Assembly: GCA_018806985.1 (NCBI GenBank)
Contig: JADANN010000365.1
Location: forward strand, 792,001-856,000
Length of the DNA stretch: 64,000 nucleotides
Source: Angiostrongylus vasorum
Lineage: Eukaryota; Nematoda; Chromadorea; Rhabditida; Metastrongylidae
Reading direction: 5' to 3'
This document shows, in pieces, positions 24,301-34,416 of this stretch. Position numbers and translations under genes: made by a program. The notes below the pieces were generated by a model that worked only from the letters and a program-made list of their open reading frames with translations, ran no database searches and had not been told where the DNA came from. The stretch's first letter is position 1. Every line of letters begins with the position of its first letter.

Positions 24301-25441
24301 TCTGTCTTTGTGATGCACTCGTTGCAACAAAATTTCTAGAGAACCGACCAGTTAGTAAATAGGTGGTTAGCTTAACTGCAAATCAATCTGGATTTAGCAT
24401 CAGATTTAGTGATATTACGGGGGCAAGTCAATAGCAATTTCTTTGCCATTGTTCATGTGTAAATTGTTGAAATAGACATAGACTGTCATATGTATATGGT
24501 AAGGTTCACTGAGTAGATGAAGCTACACACAGGTGTTTTTGAGTAGTTCTGCTTATCCTATGTAAGCTTTCTACTGATTAGGCCACTTTTAAATACAATA
24601 CTTAATGGCGATTCAAAAGAACCTCATATGTACTCATTAGTCATTTGCATTTCTATTATGCATGTTAACATCCGATAATAACGATGAATTTTCAGCTCGA
24701 CTATACAAATTTAAAGGCTACATGCCCAGTTAACCCTAGGGATTTGGAGACTGTTTTTCCTGAGCGAACAGTTACACAGATAAAGGTTTGTTAATTAGTT
24801 GTCTTTTTTTCTGATGATTATGACATTTTTTTCATTAAATTATATATGTCGCTGTTTATAGGCGAAGTGTAATGTCGAACGTATGGCGAAGTCGAAGAAA
24901 GTTGTTGGGGAATCTGTTAAAACGAGGCTTGCTGGCAAAAAAACAAGGTGGTTTTCGTCAGAGAGCTCACATACCTCGAAAGTGTTTTTCCGAAATTGTT
25001 CTTCTATGGGTTGTTTGCTTCAACTGTCGCCAATTATTCGTATGCTTTGCCTTTTTATCCATATGCTTACACGACTTCTTGTGGTAGATGTGGCAGGTTT
25101 TGTATGAATACTTTAAGATTAAGAACTTGGTACTTGTTTTTAGTTGAGCAATTCCGCATATAATTATTTATGGGATGACTTCATCGTCTGTGAAGGTATC
25201 CTTGTTTTTGTGGGAGTGCGCAGTTACCTCATGAAATGTAATTAGTTGTTCTTACCGAACAGCGATTGCTCTAGTCCTTAGAATCACTGTCAGAAAACAG
25301 TGTGCTATTGATCGTCTTTACAGTGCCATGAAAATTGATGTAAAACTGTGTAAACTAATCGGAACAATTACTTATAGGCAGGAACTCGCTCGGACGAATT
25401 TTCGGAAGAAAATAATGGAATCTATTGATCAACATCGGTAG
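14193..25441 (+). CDS. emb-27: Anaphase-promoting complex subunit 6 (CDC16/EMB-27 orthologue)
   Basis: A TPR scaffold subunit of the APC/C ubiquitin ligase, needed for metaphase-anaphase transition. Exons: 14193-14233, 14403-14462, 14547-14658, 16816-17088, 17428-17511, 17597-17677, 17897-18265, 18350-18459, 18528-18874, 19181-19277, 19355-19447, 21163-21295, 22111-22158, 24696-24785, 24862-24947, 25378-25441. Every junction keeps phase; total 2,088 nt, about 695 codons, against about 620 residues in human CDC16. Family-like blocks are GDYETATFW near the N-terminus, GEAWIAYGHILATECENEQA (exon at 18,528), TAEQFFHYAL, PLLSSLGHVSRRLGKY (19,355) and FHNKALLMNPLDWHS across the 19,447/21,163 junction. 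An in-frame ATG at 14,181 is an alternative start. The exon at 17,897 is poorly conserved, and its ends and possible internal intron are the least certain. The C-terminal exons (22,111 onward) rest on phase and splice sites, not on similarity. Confidence 0.85.
14255..14313 (+). repeat. (CTTT)n microsatellite
   Basis: About 60 bp of CTTT units with minor interruptions, in the first intron of the CDC16-like gene. Confidence 0.95.
14795..15080 (+). repeat. tRNA-derived SINE, family 1, copy 2 (intronic)
   Basis: The best copy of the family. Box A is TGTGGCGCAGTGGTCGG (about 14,805-14,822) and box B is near GGGATCGATCCCTG. The body contains GACTTGTCTGGGAGGATAGC and CAGTCACCTCC, and the 3' end is a short tandem of CTTTATC. 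It lies in the third intron of the CDC16-like gene. Confidence 0.85.
15253..15346 (+). repeat. (TA)n microsatellite
   Basis: About 47 uninterrupted TA units in the third intron of the CDC16-like gene. The apparent frame of alternating Tyr and Ile across it is an artefact. Confidence 0.98.
15880..16120 (-). repeat. Interspersed repeat family R, copy 4 (5'-truncated)
   Basis: The 3' part of the unit, reversed, in the same intron as the SINE at 14,795. It stops abruptly near TGGTATTGGTTTATAC, about 50 bp before the family 2 SINE. 5' truncation is typical of target-primed retrotransposition. Confidence 0.8.
16171..16558 (+). repeat. tRNA-derived SINE, family 2, copy 1 (intronic)
   Basis: A roughly 390-bp unit with a tRNA-like head: GCGGAAAGCACAGTGGTAGT as box A, and a weak box B at TAGTTTGATTCCAC. 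A body and an A-rich tail of AAAATAAA-like repeats follow. It matches 33,121-33,507 along its whole length. Open frames over it (16,262-16,576, both strands) are SINE sequence, not exons. Confidence 0.85.
19857..21030 (-). mobile_element. mariner transposon (Hsmar1/SETMAR-like), intronic
   Basis: About 1,174 bp, flanked by TA at 19,855-19,856 and 21,031-21,032 as expected for a TA target duplication. The imperfect inverted ends are GGTTATTCAGAAG on the left and the complement of TTCTGAACAACC on the right. It lies in the intron between the CDC16 exons ending 19,447 and starting 21,163. The transposase frame runs on the - strand (separate entry). Confidence 0.88.
19931..20918 (-). pseudogene. 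Decayed mariner transposase
   Basis: Reads from about 20,918 down to 19,931 on the - strand in at least three frames. The N-terminal helix-turn-helix block is intact (20,610-20,918, with WFRKLRSGDFELDDEEDRGR). The catalytic part has TCDDNWILHENRR, the analogue of the first catalytic Asp region, and NPYETITAEKYCQQIEEMHR (20,095-20,550). The C-terminal block has LGYETLPHPPYS (19,931-20,158). The usual LHDNARPH block reads LHHNELRNQ and the third catalytic Asp region reads HLSPMT, so the DD34D triad appears broken as well as frameshifted. It resembles the cecropia/Hsmar1 branch of mariners. It is certainly inactive. Confidence 0.88.
21355..21440 (+). repeat. SINE family 1, 3' fragment
   Basis: The 3' end only: TGATGAGGTCGAGTGCATAG, TTCCTCAGG and GATCAACGCC, then an AAAAGCTTTATTC end. 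It matches the last 85 bp of the copy at 14,795-15,080 and is intronic in the CDC16-like gene. Confidence 0.75.
22250..22665 (-). mobile_element. Second mariner relic (3' half), intronic
   Basis: On the - strand, broken frames give KLQHMYPKLIKKKG, then TKLIWLGYKTFPH, then FFKHVDN. These line up with the corresponding parts of the transposase at 19,931-20,918 (LQQQRPALVKTNG, DKLGYETLPHPP). It is much more degraded than the first mariner, no terminal repeats were identified, and it is probably a different subfamily. It lies after the CDC16 exon at 22,111-22,158. Confidence 0.65.
22945..23290 (+). mobile_element. Penelope-type terminal sequence with hammerhead-like core
   Basis: Contains TTGATGA (23,229-23,235), a short stretch, and CGAAACGTTAGCGGAAT (from 23,248), the + strand counterpart of 7,040-7,260. 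The left edge is marked by an 11-bp perfect hairpin with a one-base loop (22,948-22,970, TTCGTTGTCTT). The first core base is T instead of C. It is intronic in the CDC16-like gene. Confidence 0.5.
23648..24035 (+). repeat. Interspersed repeat family R, copy 5 (intronic)
   Basis: A full-length forward copy in the intron before the CDC16 exon at 24,696. Beginning and end landmarks are as in copies 2 and 3. Confidence 0.85.
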
Positions 25442-26757
25442 CTGCTACCTGGAATCTGTCAAATAATAGGTGTAATCAGGAAAATTACAACTTGTATTAG
25501 TATTAATAATGACGATAAACCAGTTTGCCCTTTGTGTTTTAATACATTCATAACCGTTCTAATTTTTCGATGACTACGGATAATTCCCCCTATACTGGAG
25601 TAGTTGAAGTGTTGAGAACATCACTGATTTGTAGGTGAGATTTTGCAGTCTTGCTTGGAAGGCGGACGTGATTTCCGTGAAGTCTTTCGTTTTTAAGTCG
25701 TCTAGAATTAGAATTTTCGAAAACCTTTGAAGTGAGACTTAGATTTTTAAAATTCCTAACGCAAGTGTAGAAATGGCATATTGGTCTTCAAAGTGGAGGT
25801 TGACCAACATGCTTGTAATAGTCATAGTCTAATAGTCTAATCTGCCTGGTAATAGTCTGTCAGTTCTTCAGCAGTAAAGTAGTTTTCATCTTAGGGCACG
25901 GGCTGACTAACTTTCTCTTCGCCTTAACAATGCTGGCTACTAAAATGCATTTATGTGTCATCTAAATCTGTTCATCTCGTTGACATCCAACTCTCAAATG
26001 TTGGCCATGAATACTTATTAGGAACGTACAAGTTTTGCGCACCGAAGAAAAAAAAACCAATCGACACCAGATTGACTCTATTTGGAGATTCAGTGTTTGT
26101 AAGGTACTAGATAGCTTGACGACTCAGTTCTGACTTCATTATCAATACTTTCGTATTCTTTTTTCTGATTTAGTTTTTCAGACTCTTTGACCAAGAGCAC
26201 AGAAGGTTCCACATTGTCCTTCATGTCTCGAGCTTTCAAATTTCGCTTGGACCTGTAGACGGTGAAGTCCCTTCTATATTTCACCATATGTATTATTAGA
26301 GTGAAAGAAAAAAGTTCCATTTTCGTCTTCCCAATAATGAACCCCTCAATTCATGTAGTTATCGAAAAACTGAAAGATATGGAAAACCAGCACCATCCAT
26401 TACTTTGATTTCAAGTTAATTTTTTGACGGGTGACTGACTGCTATTTAGCTTCTAACCAATGTGATGAATCATATGTAAAATGTAGATTGGGCGGGTGTA
26501 AGGAACACAGAAACGGACAACATAAGCGGCAAGGCACTTCCAAATCTCTATCGAGATCTTTGTCAAAGGTTAGCACGTTGCTTTAGTTGTATCTTACTAA
26601 TTACTAGGTATTACTGTGTTCCACGATCCATCCGCATTGCCCTCAGCTTTTGATTATTCATGTTTCTGTTTCGTGGATTGGTCATTTCCATCCATTCGAT
26701 GCTATAGCTATAGTTCCCAAGATCCACTTTCTATTAATCTTTCCATTGGATTATAAA
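25442..26757. other. Intergenic stretch after the CDC16-like gene
   Basis: No recognised gene. About 30 bp around 26,190-26,220 (AGAAGGTTCCACATTGT) resemble 12,547-12,575, which may mark an unknown dispersed repeat. The - strand frame at 26,090-26,320 is unassigned. Confidence 0.4.
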
Positions 26758-28664
26758 TCTGTCGTTATCTTTTTTTACAGCAGTTGCGAGGTTGCCATTC
26801 AGCACACGTTTTTCCTTACAAATACAACGCATACAACACAACGGTAGCTGACGTTTCGTCAGTATCGCCTTCAGAGCTTGGAAAGGCACACTAGTATGTA
26901 ATTTACTGGATCAAACGCTTCAACAGCAGAAACAGAAAGGTGAAAATCTGAACAATAATTATACGATCACTGGCTTCTCGAAAAACCCACGGTTTTTTTG
27001 CCTGCTTCCCATCGAGGAATAACAGCCGCTTAGAGTCAGTAGCATATGGTTGATTACTGCACCACCCCACATGAAAAACCAATTCTGAGATACGGGGCTA
27101 GATCACGTGTTATCTCAAGTCATTTTTCCCTGCTATTCATTCTGGGATTTTTGGAATTTATCCAAAAGCTTCGAGAAATTTGCGCGCTGGTGTTTTAATC
27201 TCCCGTGCGAGGATAGCGACTTTTACATCAAAATCTTCTCCGCTATGTTTTTGTATCCCTATGCGTGCCTAGTGGCGTGCCTTGTTTTGGTTTTCGTTTG
27301 CCATCTAGTTGTTCTTTTATGCGGATACATAAAAGTTTGCCCGTTTCGCCAATACAAGAAATCAGGTATATCGTACCTGAACTCATACAGTCACTGTCCC
27401 TGCCGTAGGGGCAATTTACGCAATTTGGTGTTTCACATAGACGGTCATACAGGCGGTTACAAACTAACTGACGACGCAGAGTATCCGGTTGTATGGACGG
27501 AATTTTGTCCCAGATCATCCGAAAATCGAGCAGTTTAAGCACTCCTTTAAGAGAGCCATAAGCTGCTGGATGGACAAGCTATGCATTTATATTCTTCCTT
27601 CGTGTTCAACAAGAAGTTCGAAGATGGCTTGCATTGCGGAGTCATTCGATACGTTGGTGTACAACGCGGTAACGTCGAAAGATTCCATCACGTACGCGTT
27701 ATTAGGAGACGCGTTACGTAGACGTTCTAAGGACTTTTGGGTGTTTGTGAGGTGAGCTGGAAAGTGGTTAAGCAACTGGGTAAGTATTAGTCTTAAAAAC
27801 CAGGTTATCTTATCCGTTGGCCCGTCTGCGCAGTTGATGATTAGTCTAACCTCAAACGATGACGAATTGGTTGACGCAAGATCATCTGGTGATACCAACT
27901 TACGTGTTTTAATAAGTAAGTATAAGACGGGGCTTGTTGGCCTAATGACTTTAAAGTGCGAAATAACCGACGATTTTAATCCTGCCGAATTTGCCGCTTT
28001 GACCTCTTGATTGCTTAGTTTTCGGTATTGACTTTTGTATTGCCTTTCAGATGATCGGAGATAAAGGGTAACATCACTAAGATATTCCTTAGTTATCTTA
28101 ACATCTAGCTGGCCAGGAATAGCTACGAACTCTCCTTCTTATCACTAAATGATAGCCCAATGGTCTTTGAATGTATTAAATCTCTAATTTCTCGCATGCC
28201 ACACTTTTGTGCAGCTGTAAGGTTGAAGATAAATCTTCTATCGTGATCGTCCGAAAAACATGCGGAATTTTGTGTCAATTCCGTCATTAGGGTCCTGCTG
28301 TCTAGAAAACGTTTTAGGGAAAGGAGATGGTGGTGGTGTCGTTGCCTCTTGATTTTTTATCTCTATTTGATGTTTCCTGTTTGGCCTGATAGCAGAGTCG
28401 ATCTTGAAGCTCATAAAGATTGCATGTTATCCTAGGCAGGGTCGTTTTAGAAATGGACTATGATGGTGCAAAACTTGGGCCCAGTTCTAATTGCAAACGC
28501 GCACTCTCAGGTATTGTTATGCCCCCAATCACGGTGACCCTAGACTTTCTTGGTGCATTATCAACCGTACTTTGACTCCTAGCAAAGTTCGTTTGACTGT
28601 CATTTCTTGAAGCCGAGACACGCGAATAAGTCAACAGATTCTCAAACTTTCGCTGTAAGGTCAC
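26758..28664 (-). mobile_element. Penelope-like element, left inverted copy (decayed)
   Basis: Read from 28,664 leftwards. N-terminal reverse-transcriptase region at 28,458-28,664; frameshifted middle; RT motif A (ESFDVTALYTNVSN) within 27,587-27,898; an apparent internal deletion that removes RT motifs B and C; then a Cys-rich linker (CETPNCVNCPYGRDSDC) and GIY-YIG endonuclease core (GTIYLISC, IGETGKLLCIRIKEQ) at 27,243-27,542; then a noncoding 3' tail ending near 26,758. The RT, Cys linker and C-terminal GIY-YIG order is diagnostic of endonuclease-bearing Penelope-like elements. The segment between the Ile-Ser-Cys and Ile-Gly-Glu-Thr blocks is shortened, so the nuclease is probably dead. 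Confidence 0.85.
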
Positions 28665-28671
28665 ACCACCT

Positions 28672-30637
28672 AAGTGTTCCTAGAACGTCTATGTAACGCG
28701 TCTCCCTAATGACGCGTACGTGATGGAGTCTTTCGATGTTACCGCGTTGTACACCAACGTATCGAATGATTCCGCAATGCAAACCATCTTGGAACTTCTT
28801 GTTGAACATGAAGGAAGAATAAAAATACATGGCTTGTCCATCCAGCAGCTTCTTAAAGGAGTGTCTAAACTGCTCGATTTTCAGATGGTCTGGGAAACAT
28901 TTCGCGCAATTAAGGGATGGGGGTTGCCAATGGGACAGCGACTGGCACCAAGCCTTGCCATTGTGTTTATGTCTAAGATAGAAGCCTCTGTTGTCGATCT
29001 CCGACCACTACTCTACTGCAGATATATAGGTGATTGTTCGTCTTCTCTACACAGGAGGAGATAGGCAAATGTTTTGAATTATTGAACGAGCAGTCTGAGT
29101 ACATTAAGTTCACTCGGGAAAAACCGAGAAAAAAACTGGTTTCCGTTTCTAAACGTCCAAATAAACCTGTCAAATAGCGGTTACATGACAACGTGGTACC
29201 GAAAGCCAAGTAACAAGAACATCCTCGTTCATTTCCTTTCTTCCCACCCTTCACACACAAAGAGGGCGCTTGTGAGAAACATGTTTCGAACAACCACCTC
29301 TGTGTGCACAAGTAGGGAACTAAAAGAAGAATCGCGCAACTTAGCTCGAGAAATAGCCATCTCCAATGGCTACGAAATAGTAACCCTACGAAATAGTTTG
29401 GAAGGAGAGCGACCCCCCAAAACGAAGGGTTTGGCCGAAACAAAATCCCGTTTCTTCGCATTCTTGTTGAGCAAACGCGAGGTGTTATTTTATTCTTTAT
29501 TCACCAATAAGCTGGCATGTCGGCAGATTTCGTCTTCCTCAGAGCCTGGAAAGGTCAAGTTGACAGCAATCTATCCGGCCAAACACCTCCATAACCAAAC
29601 AGAAAACGCTAAAGCAAGATTTCAATCACATTGAACACAGAATAGCTTCTTTGCACACTCACCGCTTTCTATGAGTCTCCCACTGAGTATGTTGCGTGGA
29701 GACTAACCGCACAGAATTCACACGGAAGCGTAATCTGCCCCTCCCATCAGAATAACAGGCTTGTATACTGTCGAAAATCATGCGTGATAATGAGGCATTC
29801 TTCCCTGCGGTTAATTTTTCGGATTTCTGGAATTAATCCAGAACGCCTCGAGAGTTTTGCGCGCTTGTGTTCTCGATTCCTGTGCTAGGATCTCGTTTAT
29901 CCCATTTATACAACCGGATACTCTACGTCGTCAGTTAGTTCGTAACCGCCTTTATGACCGTCTATGTGAAACACCAAATTGCGTAAATAGCCCCCTACGG
30001 CAGGGACAGTGACTGTATGAGTTCAGGTACGATACACCTGATTTCTTGTATTGGCGAAACGGGCAAACTTTTATGTATCCGCATAAAAGAACAACTAGAT
30101 GGCAAACGAAAATCAAAACAAGGCAGGCCACTAGGCACGCATAGGATACAAAAACATAGCGGAGAAGATTTTGATGTAAAAGTCGCTATCCTCGCACGGG
30201 AGATTAAAACACCAGCGCGCAAATTTCTCGAAGTTTTTGGATAAATTCCAAGAATCCCTGGATGAATAGTAGAGAGGAATGACCTGAGATAACATATGAT
30301 CTAGCTCCGTATCCCAGAACTGATTTTTGATGTGGGGTGGTGCAGTAATCAACCATATGCGACTTTGTTCTTCCTCGGTTGAAGGTAGGTAAAAAGCCGT
30401 GGGTTTTTCGAGAAGCCGGTGATAGTGTAATTATTGTTCAGATTTCCATCTTTCTGTTTGTGCTGTTAAAACGTTTCACCCAGTAAATTACATATTAGTG
30501 TACCCTTCCAGGCTCTGAAGAAAGTGACACTGCCGAAATGCCAGCTACCGTTGTGTTGTATGTGTTATATTTGTAAGGAAAAACGTGTGCTGAGTGGCAA
30601 CCTCGCAATTGCTGTAAAAAGAGAACGACAGAGCTAT
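28672..30637 (+). mobile_element. Penelope-like element, right inverted copy (decayed, interrupted)
   Basis: Read rightwards. RT motif A (28,730-28,760), motif B (GLPMGQRLAPSLAIVFM, about 28,918-28,968), a changed motif C (CRYIGD where a YxDD is usual, about 29,018-29,035), then a frameshifted thumb-like region to about 29,460. The reversed tail of another element interrupts it at 29,470-29,890. The Cys-linker and GIY-YIG region (29,900-30,243) and 3' tail then resume to about 30,637. The loss of the catalytic Asp pair, several frameshifts and a TAA inside the Cys linker make it inactive. Confidence 0.83.
29470..29890 (-). mobile_element. Reversed Penelope-like 3' tail inside the right copy
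   Basis: On the - strand it matches the tail at 43,420-43,790: end of the endonuclease frame (AATCGAGAACACAAGCGCGC), a TTAATTCCAGAAATCC block, ATCACGCATGA, and CCAGGCTCTGAGGAAGACGA at the distal end (29,521-29,550). Its orientation is opposite to the host copy, so it is an insertion or a rearrangement piece. Confidence 0.7.
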
Positions 30638-33120
30638 AGCTATACTCATCACAGCGATTGAAAAGGGAAGAAGTGTCTAAAATCACTGACAAGGTAGAGA
30701 TAATCATAGGTCTGTTCCTCAAAGTGGGAAACGTTAGGCTGAGATAAAAGGCGTAGTAGCGGTACTGCTTGTAAGTGCCATCTAAATTATGCCAAGAGAC
30801 AGATATGAGAAGTTGTTGAGTGGGTTTCCATTTGGCGGGTAATGCAATCCGTTATGGAAGATACGATGTATGCATGATCAGTTATCTGAGCGAATGTGTA
30901 GAGAAAGTTTAAAAGTTGAGAGTTTAAATACTTGTCAAAGGAGTTTATCAACGAGTGAATCGTCTCCCTTGAAATGCAGATTGTCATTTGTTTATTCCAC
31001 TTCACATAAGAGACGCAAGTATGGCATTGGGGATCCCTTGTGAAGATATGCAGAAAGTGCATATGCTTGAGTCTAAGGGCCAAGTTTATTCAAGTTTCAT
31101 TCAAATGGATAGAGTAGATGTATCTACCCCCTCAGGTATCGTTGTCGTTGAAGATGGAAGATGACAGTTATCAGTCAAAAAAAATGAAGACGTTGTATTG
31201 ATTGTGACAAGAAATAATGTAGATGTTACCACGAAAATTCTGGTCCGCCAACCACGTAAAAAGCCAGACGCCGGAGTAAATGTCTTAGAGTGCAACGTTT
31301 ACAGTGTTATGGACGTCATGAAAATGAAAGTTGTGAACACGTTTACAAAAACAAACTTTGAAAATACATCGACTGATGCACATAGTACTCTTTCCAAACA
31401 TGTTTATTCACTGATCTACCATCCTATCATGACGATAAAATGTCTTCTGGTGCGAATTCCGGCATTGAAGCGCAAAAAACCTACTTAGATGCAACCAAAA
31501 CACGGTTTTCCGTAGAGCGCTAGTTGTACAGTGGAGCTTTGCTGGTCCAACGCTTCCATCTGTTTTTCAGTAAGTCATCGGATGGCTATAAAAGCTGTGT
31601 CAAAAATCCCAAAATGAAGGCAGCAGCAAACTAAATGAATGAAAAGATGAGTGGTGTTTGACTGATGTCCAATGTGCCAGTGTGTGAATTAAGCTCAGTA
31701 GCTGAAAACGTTCAAACACTTATTGAAAAGTGCATAGGGAAGAAAATAAGGAAAATAAAGACATGTAGCTTACTGAAGAAAGTATGAAGAAAAATTTAAT
31801 CACAGAGCTGAATGCTCAGGGAGAGGCCAATAGCTATTTTTAGGGATTCATTGTAGACCATATGTGTCAGAGGTGTGACTCACAGTAATGGCTGGGAGAA
31901 AACTGATGTGACCTTATGCTTCAACCAATGGAATTAAGCACGACCGAGAATGTGCTAATCTTGATATTGGTCTCACGACTAGTTATGTTCTATTTTGTGT
32001 CAGTGGGCTAAATTCAACGCAGTTTAATGTAAGGAATATTGGTGAAAATTTCGAGGTGAGATCTACGCTATAAATGGTGTGCAATTGAAACCAAAAAAGT
32101 ATAAAACTTTATGTAGAATGAGAAGCGAAAGTTTTTAAAGGACAGAGAATCAGTTTTCGGACAAACAAATGGGGAAATAATGGCAGCATTACATATAAGT
32201 GACCACAATGATGGTCCAATAATAAGTGGGTAGATCGACGGAGACTTTTCAGCTAAAACAACTTGACATAAGATCGCGCATTAGATGAATGATATTCAAA
32301 GAATGGACATCGAAGTATGACAGTGAAAACAAATTTTTGAACAACATCAACGTCATTGGTCGACAGTAAGCCGATCAAAACATGATAATTATTGAGCATA
32401 GGAGGTACGATGCCCCTGAACGGAAACAATCAATGCGAATAATTCATATCTTTGAATGAAATGCTAGCGGTAAGTAGAAGTTGTAAGCTGAGGTAGGTTC
32501 GTCATCAGAGTATGACTTCTAAACGTTAGGGAAGAGACTATGATAGGAAGGAAATGAAAAGAAGTAGAAACAGTGGAGTTTCATTTGAGGTCCTCTGCCC
32601 TGATTAGACTGATTTTTTGCATAGCTAATCTTATTCCTTATAGAAAAAAAAAGGATAAGAACAGAAATCTTCCTGTATTAAGACTTCTTATCGTACCAAA
32701 TCACTTCATTGGAGAGTTGTAGGCCAAAACATGGCAATCAATGGCATTTTTGAAAAGTCCTCCTACCATTAGTGTATGTGCAGAATACAAATAGATAAAA
32801 TTAAACGCAAGTAGTGGATTACGAAGAGTTGACACAGGTAACAATTTTAATTAGGAAATTATCAGTGTTCTAGTAGCTGTAGAAATAACGTGTTGTTGGT
32901 TGGAATTCACCGTTTGGAGAACGAGTTGGAGCAATATAGTCTCCATGTTGCAAGCTTGACTAAAATATAAACATTAACAGTTGCCAATTTTTGCTCACAA
33001 TTCATTATGAAGATCATTATCTTATGAGCAGTCGTTGAAAAGAATTCGTTTCAAGATTTCTTAACAGGAATCGACACATTACCTTCATGTTTATATACTC
33101 ATCAAAACTATTTCATTAAC
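30638..33120. other. Intergenic stretch without a recognised gene
   Basis: AT-rich. The + strand frame at 31,198-31,488 (96 codons) has no recognisable domain or convincing splice partners. Nothing else is supported. Confidence 0.4.
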
Positions 33121-33507
33121 ACGGGGCGTATAGCACAGTGGTAGTGATGTCGGTCATCACAAGCACAGTGCTAGTTCGATTGCGCTCCGGTCCTACCAAG
33201 CCTTTCATCCTTCTGGGGTCGGGAAATCGGTACCGGACTTGTGCGGGAAAAAGTCGCTCTCTGCAATTCAACTGGGAACGCTCCAGCCCCCCAGCTATCC
33301 CAGGACTCCAGGGAGAATCGATTCGACCAGCATTCTACCACAATCAAGATGAAATAAAAAATTCTCAAGCAGTCTTCGAAGCCACGGATAAAATTTGGGA
33401 GATCTTCGTGAATAATGGATGCCAGGAAACCAATCGAATTAGAGAAGTGTTGGGATCCGCACAGTAGACGCGAAGGCGGTCATATTAAAAAAAATTTTTA
33501 AAAAATC
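33121..33507 (+). repeat. tRNA-derived SINE, family 2, copy 2
   Basis: ACGGGGCGTATAGCACAGTG with TGGTAGTG forms box A, and TAGTTCGATTGCGC is a near-consensus box B, so the tRNA origin is clearer than at 16,171. The body matches that copy through CACAATCAAGATGAAAT and TGGGATCCGCA, and an A-rich tail closes it. Confidence 0.88.
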
Positions 33508-34416
33508 ATCAATACTTAGATTCAATCGACGATATAGTTGAATACTGCCATAGTCAATTAAATGAGCACCTTATTTGGACAACGAATGAACAACGGAGCG
33601 TTTTTTTCAAAGCCAGAGCAACCGCTAGTTGGTGTTGACGAAGTGGTTGCAGTGCTTACTGTGAGCTGTGAAGGGAGTTTTTTATAGCATGAAAAGATCA
33701 AGACCATACGTCCCATTCAACGGGCCATATTCTGGATGTTTCGTAGCTGACTGTCTCCAGCTGCTGACAAGCAGAAGCAATATTTGTTCAAGCGTTTTAA
33801 TAAAGGACGAAACAATCTCGAGCTTGTCTTGATGCTTTTTTCTTGCTGTGACACTCTGTCAATAAAGTTTATTTGCGTCGGTGTTCATGTCGGCCTCGCT
33901 TGGTGCTCTACAGTAGTTTACAGTACATTGTTCCACATCAGTCACTACAGCTGAGTAGAACAATCTCGTCTATGTGTAAGACGGTGCGCCTGCATGTGCT
34001 CCTCAATATTTGGTGATGTTCAAGTTCTTCTAGTAGCTTGCACTTAATCTCATTCGGATGTTCTTCCAGTGACCGAAAAAAAAGCGAAAATTAAAGAGAC
34101 ATCGAGTTGTGCACTGTCTTATCGCGATGAGCAGTTGATAATGGCACAGATTATGCTCGTGGTGTTCTCGATCGGGTACTTGTAGTACGGGGGTAGCTAG
34201 AATTTGACGGTTGTGCATTTTGAGGTATCCTTTTTAGAAAGTGATGCATTAGCGTTCAAAAGAGCTTAGAACACTGGAGATCATCCAAATTTGTTAACTT
34301 CAGATGTTTAACGCTGATGATTTCCAATACATGAAGAAAATGAAGTGTTACATGACTTAAGTTGTGGCCACTAGAATATTATTTGGTAACACCGGAGTAG
34401 TGAACTCGTGCATACC

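Noticed and set aside
28973..29461. 162-codon - strand frame
   Set aside because: Antisense to the Penelope RT remnant, whose + strand frames carry recognisable RT motifs.
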